Shown: piece by piece, positions 38,171 to 49,947 of the stretch
How positions within the stretch are numbered: the first letter of the stretch is position 1
How the letters are laid out: each line of letters starts with the position of its first letter
Source: Welwitschia mirabilis
Lineage: Eukaryota > Gnetophyta > Gnetopsida > Welwitschiales
DNA: 64,000 nucleotides
NCBI GenBank assembly: GCA_051453625.1
Contig: JBOZIK010000001.1
Span: 138,432,283-138,496,282 of the forward strand
Reading direction: 5' to 3'
Notes under the pieces: model-generated
Seen by the model: the letters and a program-made list of their open reading frames with translations, nothing else
Database searches by the model: none
Told to the model about the DNA's origin: nothing
Made by a program: the position numbers and the translations under genes

Positions 38171-38425
38171 CCTAGGATTTGGATTTTTTGTTTTTTTTTT
38201 ACATCTTTGTTTTTAATTTTCCACTGTGTAATAAGTCTATTTCATCTACTATATCATCTAGATAACATAGAAAAACAACTGGTAGTAGTTTTCTATTTTG
38301 GATTTTGATGACTTTGTTTTCTATTTTCTCTATTTTCTATTTTTAATTTTTTTGTTATCTAGAATATTTTTCAAATGACTAATAAAATGACAAACAGGCA
38401 AACATTTTGTTGGATGTGTAGGGAC

Positions 38426-39443
38426 ATGACAAATTCTAGTAAAAAGTTAAACTATCTGAGGAAAAAAATCTTACTAAGAAAATATCATAAAAGCTTACTC
38501 AATAAAAAATAAAATATAGGTATGCACACCCAAGGTACATAATTTTCAAGATTTAAAGAAAATTTTTTTCCTACTTTTGTGATTTTAAAATCAAAGTGAA
38601 AATAATAAAATAGGAGAAAAATCATTTTATCCATTTAATATTAATGAATAGCATCACTTACAAACATGATAGAACCCTCTAGTTCAATTGCAAATGTTAT
38701 TATAAAAGATATAATTTCTAAAATAAGATGTGAAAGACAAAAATCTTGTAACTTATCTTCTACTGATAATCTAAAACTTAAAATCAAGAACTTTCTTATT
38801 CATTCTATCCATCCACTATTAAGAATAATGATAAAAGACCATTATGAGAAAGATTAGCTAAAATGAGACCTAAATAAAGGAGGAAAAAACATAGAAATTC
38901 TAAGAATAATAAAAATAAAACACTTCGAGAAATATTTCTAGAATAATTTTGGGAAACTTTGAATGATGTTGAGACTAGGACCCCTTCCTCTTTTCAAACT
39001 TCTTATTTTTTTCTTCTTCCTTTCAAACTTCAAATGAAAATAACAATAATGATTTACAACATTTTAGGAATTCCACCTCATCTAGTAAAACATCCTATAA
39101 TTATTTTAGTAAATCTCAATCATCTTCTATAAGTCATGATGAAAAACAATCATCTTTCATGAGTTATTATTAAGAACAACCATCTTCCATGGATTATTAT
39201 GAAGAACAATCATTTCTTATCCATTATCATGAAAAAGAATATCCATCTACCATAAGTTATTATGAAGATAAAAATAACTCAAAAACAAAAATGCTTAGGA
39301 AAATGAAAATAAGATAAGAAAAATGCAAATAAGAATTTAGAAAATTTGATTAGAATGTTTCAATAAGATTTATTACAAATTCAACAATCTCAAGGTTGTT
39401 TTACATAAGAAACCTATCATACTACATGAGGAGAACTTTGAAA
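38426..39443 (+). pseudogene. G1 gag-like ORF, 5' part
   Basis: Starts at ATG 38,426 with MTNSSKKLNYL, which corresponds to the G3 start MMNSSKKTKYL at 52,157; the next 150 bases also align. It then differs from G3. A 63-codon open stretch lies at 38,666-38,857, and the frame shifts before a tandem-repeat segment at 39,117-39,269. After that, a reading with LIRMF and LLQIQQSQ looks like a coiled coil. The sequence runs into the gap at 39,444. No capsid or zinc-knuckle motif was recognised. Function is inferred only from position and the shared start. Confidence 0.5.
39117..39269 (+). repeat. In-frame 30-bp (10-residue) tandem repeat in G1
   Basis: Five units begin at 39,117, 39,147, 39,177, 39,207 and 39,240, exactly 30 bases apart for the first four, with 3 extra bases before the last. 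In one frame they read QSSSISHDEK, QSSFMSYY-stop-E, QPSSMDYYEE, QSFLIHYHEK and YPSTISYYED. The period is a multiple of three and the amino-acid pattern is kept, so it expanded in a translated protein. Confidence 0.8.
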
Positions 39444-39677
39444 NNNNNNNNNNNNNNNNNNNNNNNNNNNNNNNNNNNNNNNNNNNNNNNNNNNNNNNNN
39501 NNNNNNNNNNNNNNNNNNNNNNNNNNNNNNNNNNNNNNNNNNNNNNNNNNNNNNNNNNNNNNNNNNNNNNNNNNNNNNNNNNNNNNNNNNNNNNNNNNNN
39601 NNNNNNNNNNNNNNNNNNNNNNNNNNNNNNNNNNNNNNNNNNNNNNNNNNNNNNNNNNNNNNNNNNNNNNNNNNNNN
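39444..39677. other. Assembly gap (234 N)
   Basis: Unsequenced bases inside the G1 interior. The length is not a round number, so the size may be an estimate from linking data. Confidence 0.99.
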
Positions 39678-40420
39678 CAAAATTCTTTAATGCATGATAA
39701 AAATAATAATCACATTTCTCCTTCTAATGAATCTAATGAATTAAAAAATAATAATATGTAACAAGATGATGAGAATGGTGAAGAAGAATATGATTATGAT
39801 ATTTAAATATTAGATCATATTCATATATCTTACTTCATGTATAATGAGGATGAAGGATTTTAACCTTTAAAAGAATTTCAAGATATAATATTAAAGGATA
39901 ATTTAATTAATAAAACAAAATCTATGGAGAATTTACATTATAAGGGGAGTCATCCATCCCTGTCATCTAGATGACAATCTAAGATGATAGTTAGTAATAG
40001 TAATTCAATAATAAAAAATAATGATTATAGTTTATAATTAATAGAATTATCCAATAGAGATGAAGAATAATAAACTTAGGAAATATTAATAAAATATTCC
40101 ATCACATAATGAAGACAATGAGAACTTTTCTTTCTATAATATTTGTAATGATCTTTTTGAGGAATTTACCAACTTTAAAAGAAAATTTATCCTTAATAAA
40201 CCAATAATTAGTTTAATAAAGAAGAGAAAGGTATAGTCAATGATATTGCTAAAGACAATGAAGAAGAGGAAGATATTATCAAAGAACATAATGAAGAAAG
40301 TAAAGAAAGCATTCAACCAAGTAATGGTAAAGCCAACAATGAGGATAAGAAAAATAAAGAATAAGAAATTAAAAATCAAACAAACTTAATAGAGAATAGA
40401 CTTATATGTTTAAATCAAAT
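39678..40420 (+). pseudogene. G1 acidic region
   Basis: Readings rich in Asp, Glu and Asn: QDDENGEEEYDYD near 39,760-39,800 and NEEEEDIIKEHNEESKESI near 40,258-40,314, separated by stops and frame changes. It probably continues the gag-like protein beyond the gap. I know of no domain match. It also contains a near-perfect copy of the family hairpin at 39,949-39,989. Confidence 0.4.
39949..39989 (+). repeat. Hairpin motif copy with perfect 16-nt core
   Basis: GTCATCC, then TGTCATCTAGATGACA (a perfect 16-base palindrome at 39,961-39,976), then AGATGATAG. It is the clearest inner arm of the series and lies within the coding-like interior of G1. Confidence 0.7.
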
Positions 40421-40567
40421 AAACTAACTTAAAGAGTCTCCACATGTTTCTCCATTTCTTTCACTTTTACTTCCATGCAAAACCTCAAATGACATTCCTT
40501 CTTTTAGTTCTATTTCGACATTATCTTGTGATCTTAATAATGATAACCTTTTTTTCCTATCTCCCAT

Positions 40568-41607
40568 TTGAACATTAAAATAATTCTTGAAATTTCATTT
40601 CTTTCCTTGAATTTAATAACACACATCACTTTGAGGAGTCTACTCCAAAAATCTCTCAATCTTTTCCTTTTAAAACTTTATGTACTAAAAAAAGTAACAT
40701 CTTTTCCTCTTTTATCAATTCAACTTTACCTAGTGCTTTTAATGATTACTCTTTTCAAAAACAACACTTGGGATATCTTATAACTCTAAATTAGGATGAA
40801 CATTGGCTTCTTTATCCAAATCCATGCTTATAATTAAATGTTAAGAAACTTTTTAAGTATGTTAAACCTATCTTAATCAATCATCCTAAGAAGTCTCTTC
40901 AAAAGCCTTGAATCCTAAATTATACCATTAATATCTCCCATGTTTAATGTCAAGATTTAAATTTAATTTATGTTGTAAATCCTTTATATCATGTGTTTGA
41001 TAAGATATTATTTTTACATGAGTTATATTAATTTTTTATCTCTTATATTACTACTAGATCTTATGAAGATAAAATTTCATGTGGTTACGTTAATTAGAGA
41101 AAGCCTCATTTCCTTATTAAAAATTCATATCTTGAATTGAATGATGGAAATCTTCTTAATCTTGCTAGACATTCTAAAAAGACCTCAAAATATTCTTGGA
41201 TTATTTTTTTGATTACTTCCTTACATGCATTATATAATGATATTCATGCTTTACATCATTTTAATAAGAGATTATTCTCTAATGAGATTCATTTCTTCTT
41301 TATCTTTTTTTTAAAATTTAAAATTTATGTTACCAAGTACATGATAGAAGTAATTGTTTTGAAAATTTTTCCTCCCATTATCTTAATTCTTTCTTAGCTT
41401 ATTCTTTTGGTGGATGTCATGCTATCACTTAAACACCTTTTGAACTTGACTTATGTTTTACTTTATAAAGTTACCATGGTTAGTAATTTTTACTTGGGGA
41501 TTAAAGTCATAATATTAGATTCACCTAATCCTAATACATTCAAATGTATATTAACTTTATTTAAAGATATATTCTTTGGATTTTTGTATTTTCTCTCAAT
41601 AGTGTGA
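40568..41607 (+). pseudogene. G1 unassigned ORF remnant
   Basis: A stretch with unusually few stops. One frame runs from about 40,798 to 41,397 with six stops, and contains open parts at 41,137-41,397 (NDGNLLNLARHSKKTSKYSW, then a hydrophobic, aromatic-rich segment). Another frame is open at 41,407-41,607, and a further open part lies at 40,568-40,783. The composition is Leu-, Phe- and Ile-rich with His-Leu pairs. It sits where pol would be in an autonomous element, but I see no catalytic motif. It could be an extra ORF of the Tat/Athila group or a captured host fragment. I do not know its function. Confidence 0.4.
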
Positions 41608-43737
41608 GTCTTTGGTTATTGGGGGTATTCTTTCTTATCTTTCATGTTATTTATTCACCTTCATCTTTTTGCATGTATGGTTATGTTGAATTTATTTTAA
41701 ATAGGTTTCTAAAAAAGGAAAAAAAGGAAAAAAAAAAAGAGGATAATAATCACCATAATCTATTATTTCTATGCTAAACTCATGATCACCATGATGTCCT
41801 ACTACACTAGGGTAAATTTTCTTGAGAGGGACCTTTAGCAGTATTGGTAGCTATGGGAACTCCACTGGGGGGTTAATTAGCCATGCTTCATGAGTTCCTA
41901 CTTCTCTGACTATGGTTGTACTCCCATCATCATAGATTAAAATAAAATACTTTAAGGATATAGAGTCAGTGGTATCCCTGGTGTCATCAGAGGCATAGCT
42001 TGTTTTCTAGACTTATTGTGCTTATAATATTTCTACATGATCATTTCCCTTTTAAGTGTTTGATTATGTTTTAGGGTGCTAATGGGTGAGTTCATTTCTG
42101 GAAGCTTTTGATCTTAGAATACATTATTTGAAAACATTAGTTACTTAGCATCATCATAATCAATGCCTATTTAAATGGTACTTTTTATTAAGTTTTTGCA
42201 TTATTTCATAGATCATTAATGAGGTGATTTTATGATTAATTCCAACGGAATTTGCTAGGTTTTCTTCATGTTCCTAAGTTGTTTATTTCCATTTTGTTTT
42301 TCCTATTTGTTTTCTTTGGTAGTTCAAAGTCATTTTTGTACTTTTTCATCACAAATGCTTAGGACTTGATCATATAGTAATTCTCTTATTGATTTTCATT
42401 TTCATTTGCTAATTTTCTTTATAGAATTCAATTTTCTTTTTGTAAATAAGTTTTCTTAGTTTATTATGCTAATTTTTTCCATCTATTATTTTGAATCTTT
42501 TTAAGTTTAGTTTTCTTTAATTTTCTTTTTTAAGTTTTGATGCATTCAATACTATTTTTTAATGATTATGTGTTCATGGCACATTTTATCTATCTTTCTT
42601 AGCTTTATGCATTCATCACCTTTATCATGCCTTTATTTATAATGCTTCTTAGCCATTTTCCAAGTTTTAAACTCTCTAATACCTTTATGAGACCTACTTA
42701 ATGCTATTTGAGCTTAACTAATTCTACTGATAATTTCAAAATTTCTAATCTTTTGAAAAACTCTTGTGGTTCTTCTTGTCATTTAGACAACCAATAGAAA
42801 ACACACACATATTTCTGATTATTAACTTTTTATCTTTTACCTTTTCTAAACTATTTTCTAATTTTTTTTCCATGCACAGAATGTTACTCCCAAACCTACA
42901 TTTTTGCTTATTTGTACTTAAATTGCACATGGATCTTTTTATTTCTTATGTTAATGTAATATAGGATGTATTGATTCATCTATGGGTGGGTAGGATATAT
43001 ATTTAATTATATGTAGAGCAAAATTGAAATTTATAAGGATTATTTTTACATTTCGTGAGGCATAAATATCATTTAGTAATCTAATTCTTAATATCTACTA
43101 TTTGAGTGATACGCATTATGGATATTGTTTAGTAAAATATGTACTTAACAATAGAATACTGGTAGTTTATTTTTGTTGCAAGAATGATACAAGTAATTCA
43201 TGAGACCATGGATGAAGGGAATAATGTTATGATTAATTATTTTTTATATATTTTCCCTTATAGATTATGCTTAAAAAATCAATATTTGATTTATGAACAT
43301 CATTTTTAAGGTATTACCTTTTTTTATTATACATGCACATCATTTTTATAAAGTTTCTATGGTTATATTTTATGATGATTCTTTTGTTTTAACATTAAAT
43401 CTTTATATTTTTGATGTGATAAATATTTTAAGTGAGGGATTAATTGACAAGGAAGTGGTTTAATCTTATTTTCTGACAACCATGATTACACATAATTAAT
43501 TTTATAAATTGATTTTTAAGAGCTTATTATTCACATAATCATCTGGATGATAGTCTATACGACGTCATGGTTACTTCATTTTCCAAGATAAAACATTTTA
43601 ATTTATTTAATTTTGTGATTTTCTCCTACATGTTGAGATGTATAAACTTGATTTACATATCCGTAGATAGTGTTTTATCTGAGTTAATTTGGCTCATAAT
43701 TATAGTTGTTTGCCAACTTTATTAAGGATTTATAAGG
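41608..43737. other. G1 T-rich 3' region
   Basis: Long T-rich sequence between the last ORF-like stretch and the polypurine tract, with no recognised coding similarity. Overlapping open frames at 42,745-42,964 on both strands look like chance. Long untranslated 3' regions are normal for Athila-type elements. Confidence 0.5.
43537..43572 (+). repeat. Hairpin motif copy upstream of G1 3' LTR
   Basis: ATCATCTGGATGATAG forms a tight inverted repeat, followed by GACGTCATGG. It is a shortened version of the family hairpin. Confidence 0.45.
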
Positions 43738-43739
43738 CT

Positions 43740-43750
43740 AAGTGGGAGGG
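43740..43750 (+). other. Polypurine tract, G1
   Basis: AAGTGGGAGGG lies two bases before the LTR start TGTTGTGATTCC. It is the strongest purine run in the region, and its position and composition fit plus-strand priming in LTR elements. Confidence 0.7.
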
Positions 43751-43752
43751 TA

Positions 43753-44984
43753 TGTTGTGATTCCAAATTGTATATTTATGATGGGGTATTTTAAGTAGTT
43801 TTTCAAGACATTTATATAGGTTTAAGCACAAAACGATGATTATTAAGAGTTAAGAAGAGAATCATGGAAATGAACAAATGTTAATACATTCAAAGGCATT
43901 TTGAATTAATTCTAATGCTTAACATTTTCAAGAGGAATTAATGAGATTCAAGACTAATTCAACTTAATTGGAAAGCTTGAATAATGTTGTCATCCCATTC
44001 ATTATTCAGATAATAGACTAAGATAGCACCACTTACATGCTAACTAGGAGGCTAACTAGACCAATATGAAGGCTAAATATAGAACTCTCCTAGCGTAGCA
44101 TCATCCCCACCATCGTTTAAATGACACATAAAATGATAATCTAATTTTATTTAATGTATCAAAATTCACCTAACTTGTGCAATGTGTTATGTGCTTTTTA
44201 TGCACAGCTAGGGTCTCAGTTGCATATGTTAGATTTGCTTTTTTTAAGTCTCTTCTTATTAATAAATACCACCTTTATCCTCAACTCCAATCATCTTCTT
44301 TGATATCAAAAATTCTTGTGATAAGAGATCAAATGGTAGGAGGTCCATCTGTTAGTTCTAAAGAGGGGTCTTTTTGGTTGGGCTATGTCTCCTTCATTAA
44401 GATGCTGCTACTTGTAACAGGATGTTGGTTCAACTTTTAATGGAAATCTTCTTTTAATTTTATTATATTCATGTGCATATCCCTTATGGTTTATATTTCT
44501 TATCATTCCATAACAACTTCATCTATGATATAGGTCATTAAAAGAAATCTTTGTTAAGTTAAAATCATTAGTTTGGGATCTTGCATTGCATTTTATATTT
44601 CTTATATTAATAATTGCATATTTTTCATATTTTGTTTTGCATACTTGATAATTTTGATTGGGATTAGTAATAGTTTCCCTTAATTGATTTAGATTATGCA
44701 AGATCAATCTTAGTGATAAAGATGTGGTAGTCAGATATATGTTGTAGTTAGAGTAGATTGTATTTGTATTTTCATTGCGTGTTTACTTTTCTTACATTAT
44801 TGATTTTCATTTTGAACCTTTACTTTGTAAAAGTAATTCCCTTTATTCTTATCTAATGCCTTCAATGAATTACGACATTCGAATCCTCTCTTAGCTATAT
44901 TAGTTTTTTGTATTTGTACATATATTTTTGATTAATAGGATTCAATAAAGGACATAAATAAAGTTTGCATAAATATGCATCACG
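43753..44984 (+). repeat. G1 3' LTR
   Basis: About 1.23 kb, starting TGTTGTG right after the polypurine tract. It aligns with the G2 LTR (49,443-50,680, about 1.24 kb) and partly with the G3 LTR. Promoter-like AATAAATACC near 44,260 corresponds to the TATA-like box of G2. Degraded hairpin copies lie at 43,988-44,029 and 44,098-44,143. The end is placed by alignment with the truncated 5' LTR. Confidence 0.75.
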
Positions 44985-45910
44985 ATAGCTATAAAGAATT
45001 TTTCTTTGCTGCTAAGATGTTTACCTAAAAATGTTAAGAAATGGATCAATTTATCATCATTTCAATAGAATTTAATGTTTCAAATATAGAACAAATTCAA
45101 AAATATCTATGGCTGATAGGCTTAAGATATCATATGTATTAAAAGATAAAACAAGAATTGCTATGATTCATGAACTACACTAAAGTGGACTTGGATATCA
45201 TTAAGAATAATTAAATAAACTTTTAATTATACATAGTATGAAATCATCTATAATTAATGAGAAAATAAAAATGAAGATATGAGTATATTACATATAGAAT
45301 CACCATGCACCACAAGCCACAAAAATAGTAGGCCTAATTATTTTCCTTAGAAATGATTTTACCCTTTTCATAAAGAATAAAAATAAATATAGATGTGACC
45401 ATGAGATTCATGAACTAAAAATAAACTTTACCTTTACTAGTCTCATATAAATTTTAAAAATAAAATAAAGAAAGTTAATCATGATAATGGTGAAAAATTG
45501 ACATGAGATACTTGTAAAGTTAGAAGCCACCTATCATGAGCTATGATTTTTTAAAACATAAACTAAGTACTTGATGAATACATGTGATACTTATAGAAGA
45601 AAAATGTTTTCAATGATAATAAGAGAAGGAGTGAAAATGATTTTTACTTTACTTAGTCTTATGATACCTAATACTTTATATTCTTAATCTTCATCCTTCT
45701 TTTCTTTTCTATTTGAAAAATAGGCATAGTTCTAAACAACTATCATTTTTCTTATTCTTATTCTTAAAGTACATAATCATTCTCATATATTCAAGTTCTC
45801 AAGAAATATAAATTTATTTCTTGTAGAAATGGATGGCATGCATTCTTTTCAATGATGTCTTCCAACCTTAGGACATCATAATAAAAGTAGGATATGACTT
45901 TTCAAAATGA
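44985..45910 (-). repeat. Mosaic of gypsy LTR segments W-Y-X
   Basis: 44,985-45,530 matches 27,430-27,963 (W), 45,530-45,597 matches the start of the LTR-end segment (Y), and 45,598-45,910 matches 8,690-9,044 (X). It begins exactly where the G1 LTR stops. I read it as the remains of a minus-strand gypsy LTR and its flank, possibly the other end of the element into which G1 inserted. The order of X and Y is reversed relative to gypsy A. Confidence 0.55.
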
Positions 45911-48189
45911 TGATGACATTAAATTATTGAGGATATTTCCAACCCACTTGAAAATAAAGAAATCATCAAAATAAAAAGCTAATGTTCATGCAAAATTCAT
46001 GTCATGGGAACTTACAAGTTCATGAGAAAAGATAGAGATAACACTCTATATTTCTAAATGCAAAGATGAATATGAATAGTTACTTATGCACTTTAATGAA
46101 TTACTTAGATTCAATGAAACATAAATCATGTAAAGTATAATTGTGATTTACTTAATAGATATTTCATGCATGGAAAACTAAAAGTTTATACAAAAATAAA
46201 ATATTATTTTCACCTAATGAAAAGAAAATTATTATCATTTCAAAGAATGAAAAAGGTAAAAAATCAAATCCTATGCTATAATGAGGTGGAATTTAATTTT
46301 ATTTAATTTTATGTATTTAGGATAAAAATAAGGGGGTAAATTAATTTTTAATGATGAAAAGTTAAAAAAACTAAATATTATGCATTTTAACTAAACTTAA
46401 AAGATAACTATGGCTAACAATAATGAATTTAAAATCTTATAACCTCATAATAAAAATGATCAATCTCTATGATAGGTACACATATGACATATAAGTTTCT
46501 TTTTAGATGTCCGATAAATTTTCCTTGAGGTTTTCTTATGATGAATAACATCTAAGAAATTTCTTAATAGTATTTATTTTTTCATGTAATCTAATATGAT
46601 TCAAGTATTTCATAGAGGTATAATTATTTAAAGGAGTATGTTGTAAAACCATTCACCTTTTAACAGAGTTAAAAAGGTTTCATAATGAAGATATTAGTGC
46701 TTCACAAATGCAAGCATCTATCTATTCGAGTTAAATGTAGTAATGAAATTATGTAAAATTCTATATATACTATTATTTTATATTCATATAAGGATGTGTG
46801 CATCAAGTACTATGAGGATTATGAAAATTTAGCATCCTTCCTAATGGTCATGGCTTTAGTATGAATTGGTAACCTAATAATATAACCCTAGTATTTAATC
46901 ATATCACCACAAAATAATAAGTATTATAAAACTAATAGCTATTAGCTAAAGAAAATAACTTCAAATATGAAGGTTATATTACAAATAGTTTTTTTAACTG
47001 AGATTTTTAAAGTATATGTGTGGCTCATAAGTCAATTTAAATAAAATATCCAAAGCTTAGTCTCTAATCTATGAGGTTTTATCATGCTATTATATTAGGT
47101 TTATGGGTTTTGTTTTTGAATACATGTAAATATATCCATGTCAACCAATAAATAATATAAAAAATATATTTTATTAAATTTATATCGTAACACTAGTTTA
47201 TAACTAAGTTATAGTAGATAACACAACCATGTTTAGAGTAAGCTTGCCAAAAGAACATAGATTACTAATAAGATATTTATTTTACTTCTCCATCTCTAAT
47301 AGTCTTTATATGTCTTCTTAACCTCATTTTTCATGTTTAGCATAAACTTTTTATGAAAATTAATTAACGTATCAATAAAAATATTCTTATCATGAAAGGG
47401 ATATTTTAGAATGGGCTATAAGTTAGTGAATTATAGCCACTCTAATAGCATCATTAGGGTTTGATTAAAAAAAATTTATTAGCCATTTCTAGATTCTATT
47501 ATCTTTATTATAGACAATTTTTCCTCCTTCATATAATTTTTAGAAAAAGTATGGAAGTAAACTTACCATATTAAAGAAATATTTAATAAAAGAAATATAA
47601 TTTTACAAAAGGGTATAAGCAAGATATTTCAAGGGGAAAAAAATTACAAATGAGAATGTAAAAAATCCCATAGAACCATATTTTTTTAGGTTTTTTCCTC
47701 TTTTTATCATTTTTTCCCCTTTTCTTTTTATTTCCTCTTATGTGATTCTTCAGTGTCTTCCATTTTCAACTTTCATTTGGTGACATGTTATTTCCAAAGA
47801 ATCCTTAATAAATTTTTCCCTTTTAGCTTAAACATTATAAAATAGATATTACTATGAGAATAGATATATGAAGTATAAAAAATAATATTTTTTCTTTTAT
47901 TAAATTAAAGGCTTTTCCATTTATTTTCCACCATCTCGTCATGCATAAGCTTCATCCATTACAGCTTCTTTCTATTTTTTATGGCATCTAAAATAAGCTA
48001 TAAAATGGGCATTGATGTAGCATAAAAATGATCTTTTATAAGAATTATTTTAATAATAATTTCAAAAAAAAATGTAAAGGTGCCTTAATAAAAGTTTTAT
48101 AAATTATTTATTAGTAAAATAAAAAATCATACTTGATTATTCATAGAACCTTATCCCTTATCATAGTTTGTTTTTTAATGAAATTTTGA
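45911..48189. other. AT-rich stretch, no gene seen
   Basis: No recognised coding similarity on either strand, and no tandem repeats. It probably holds older transposon debris beyond recognition. Confidence 0.45.
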
Positions 48190-48950
48190 TCTTCTTCAAA
48201 ATTAGTAAATAGAATACCTAGATCTGATGTATATAGATTAATTATATGTAAACTAACTAGGCTATCATAATACTAAAACCAAGCTTCATGTAATGATGTA
48301 ATGATAATATGCATAGCTTCCTTATCAACCTCCACTTCTAAAAATGTGCAATATGAAAGGAATCCTATCTCAAGTGTTATTTTGGCATGTTCTTAATTAT
48401 TGATGATTTTTATAGCATGTCATAATTGATGGCATCTAATGGTTATGCTTAAAAAGTTTGCTAAATATATGGTCACTTTAGCCATTGAAATTGCTTCCTT
48501 TACCAAGAACTCTAGGACTTTAGCACTACATTACTTCACTTATGAATTCTTCATCTCTAGTGTTTTTTCTTTTAAGATCTTTATTTTTTTATTTAAGTAA
48601 GCCTCTGTATCTAGAAATACACTTCTAGGTATCTATGATAGCATACTTATATTCACTAACATATCAAATCATAGAATTTTCAAAAAGAATGGATTTTTCT
48701 TACATACCTCTCTTATAATTTGAGATTCAAATGTTAATCTTTTTTCTATGAAATTATTTTATCTTTTAAATTATAAAAATACACTTAATAACTTTAGTAT
48801 TTATAAATATATAGCTTTAATCACATGTATGAACTTATTAATAGATTTGATGACTTGTAGCATCATGTAGATCTTCAAGAACTTATGGCTTAGATTATCT
48901 AATATAATAAGTTTTAACATAAACCACTTTTTATCTTTGAATCATTATCT
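48190..48950 (-). repeat. Unassigned dispersed repeat R, copy 2
   Basis: Resembles 23,600-24,800 in order and orientation. On the minus strand one frame gives a helical, charged reading including LNKKIKILKEKTLEMKN (about 48,540-48,595), like the charged segments of copy 1. It is more decayed than copy 1, and the family is not identified. Confidence 0.4.
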
Positions 48951-49442
48951 CTTTTACCTTGAACTTGAAAGAATTATTTACATGATTTCATCCTTTACAT
49001 ACTTTTAATATAATATGAACTACCTAGTTATGTTTAAGTTATGTTTTTAATAAAGTATTAATTTTTCATTAAATTTATAAGTAGAAAATGATTAGATTAG
49101 CTCAATGGATTTTCAATATACTTATGGGAATTCTACTAGCCTTTGATAAGATTTCATTAAAATTAAATAGTTTTTGCTTCCTGCTTCTTATATCCCAGAT
49201 TATGCATTTTTATGTAAAGTATCTATGTTGGGTAGATCACACATCTATTCTTCCATTTTTATCAAGTAAAAATTACAATGTTGTAGTAAATTCCACTAAT
49301 GTAAGTGTTATTTGTACCACACATGCCATATGCAACATGCATCCTCTCTTTGGGTTTCTACTTTAAGAATAATTTAGACATTTCTAGCTCTTTCTAAGAT
49401 TAAAAACCTTCCTTAGTACCTAATTTCTCAAGGTCTTCCTAT
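48951..49442. other. Stretch with one unassigned 92-codon ORF
   Basis: The plus-strand frame 49,088-49,366 is open for 92 codons and reads as a hydrophobic, Cys- and Leu-rich peptide without a recognised family. There is no supporting context such as a neighbouring exon or an element domain. It may be chance. Confidence 0.3.
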
Positions 49443-49668
49443 TGCTAGCATTTTAGTCCAATTTGTAGGAATTTGATGGTGTATTTTGAGTGTTATAGGT
49501 TTTGATGCAATACTGATGCTTATGGAAAACAAATAGGTTAATTATTGAAATATGTAATTCTTAGCATATTTGGAGGTTACTTAGCCTTATTTTGATACTT
49601 CATACTTTGAAAGAATAAGTACTAAGCAGAAGATTGATTTATCTTTGAGATTGAAGATGAGGAAGCCT

Positions 49669-49708
49669 ATCATCCCCTCTGTCATCCCTACAACAAGGAG
49701 GATGATAG
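49669..49708 (+). repeat. Hairpin motif copy in G2 LTR
   Basis: TATCATCC...CTGTCATCC...ACAACAAGG...GGATGATAG. The outer arms TATCATCC and GGATGATA are exact reverse complements. Confidence 0.75.
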
Positions 49709-49790
49709 CACTGCTGACATGAATAGAATATGTGAGGTTGATAGCAAGGCCTGAAGCTAATGGAGTACCTTTTAACATAGAGTAATGTTT

Positions 49791-49826
49791 CCTCTGTTAT
49801 TCTCATGACAGCTAGGATGATAGCTA
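49791..49826 (+). repeat. Hairpin motif copy in G2 LTR (second)
   Basis: CTGTTATTCTCATGACAG, then CTAGGATGATAG. The left outer arm is lost; the inner arm and right outer arm are kept. Confidence 0.6.
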
Positions 49827-49937
49827 TTTTCTATGATAGAAAAAAATTCTCTTTGTAATGCGGTCATGTGATCCATTTGGGCTACTAGGGTTTCTTCTCC
49901 AACTTTTAGGATTAATCTTATAAAACTTCATTATAAA

Positions 49938-49947
49938 ACTATAAATA
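49938..49947 (+). promoter_or_regulatory. TATA-like box in G2 LTR
   Basis: ACTATAAATA followed by a C-rich stretch, at mid-LTR as expected for a retrotransposon promoter. The G1 LTR has a decayed counterpart near 44,260. Confidence 0.45.

Larger units (their letters stand above)
37694..44984 (+). mobile_element. Athila-type LTR element G1, no recognisable RT
   Basis: An LTR element on the plus strand. It has a truncated 5' LTR (37,694-37,942), a decayed tRNA-Asp primer site, a leader with hairpins, a gag-like ORF with a tandem repeat, a gap, an acidic region, an unassigned ORF, a long T-rich 3' region, a polypurine tract (43,740-43,750) and a 3' LTR (43,753-44,984). LTR and primer site match the Athila-like elements G2 and G3. 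No protease, reverse transcriptase or integrase motif was found in the 5.8 kb interior, so it looks like a non-autonomous relative. The gap hides only 234 bases if its size is right. Confidence 0.68.

Noticed and set aside
47440-47470. Inverted copy of the copia A LTR (shared AAACCCTAATGAT-like string)
   Set aside because: Similarity is limited to about 15 bases; neighbouring sequence does not align.
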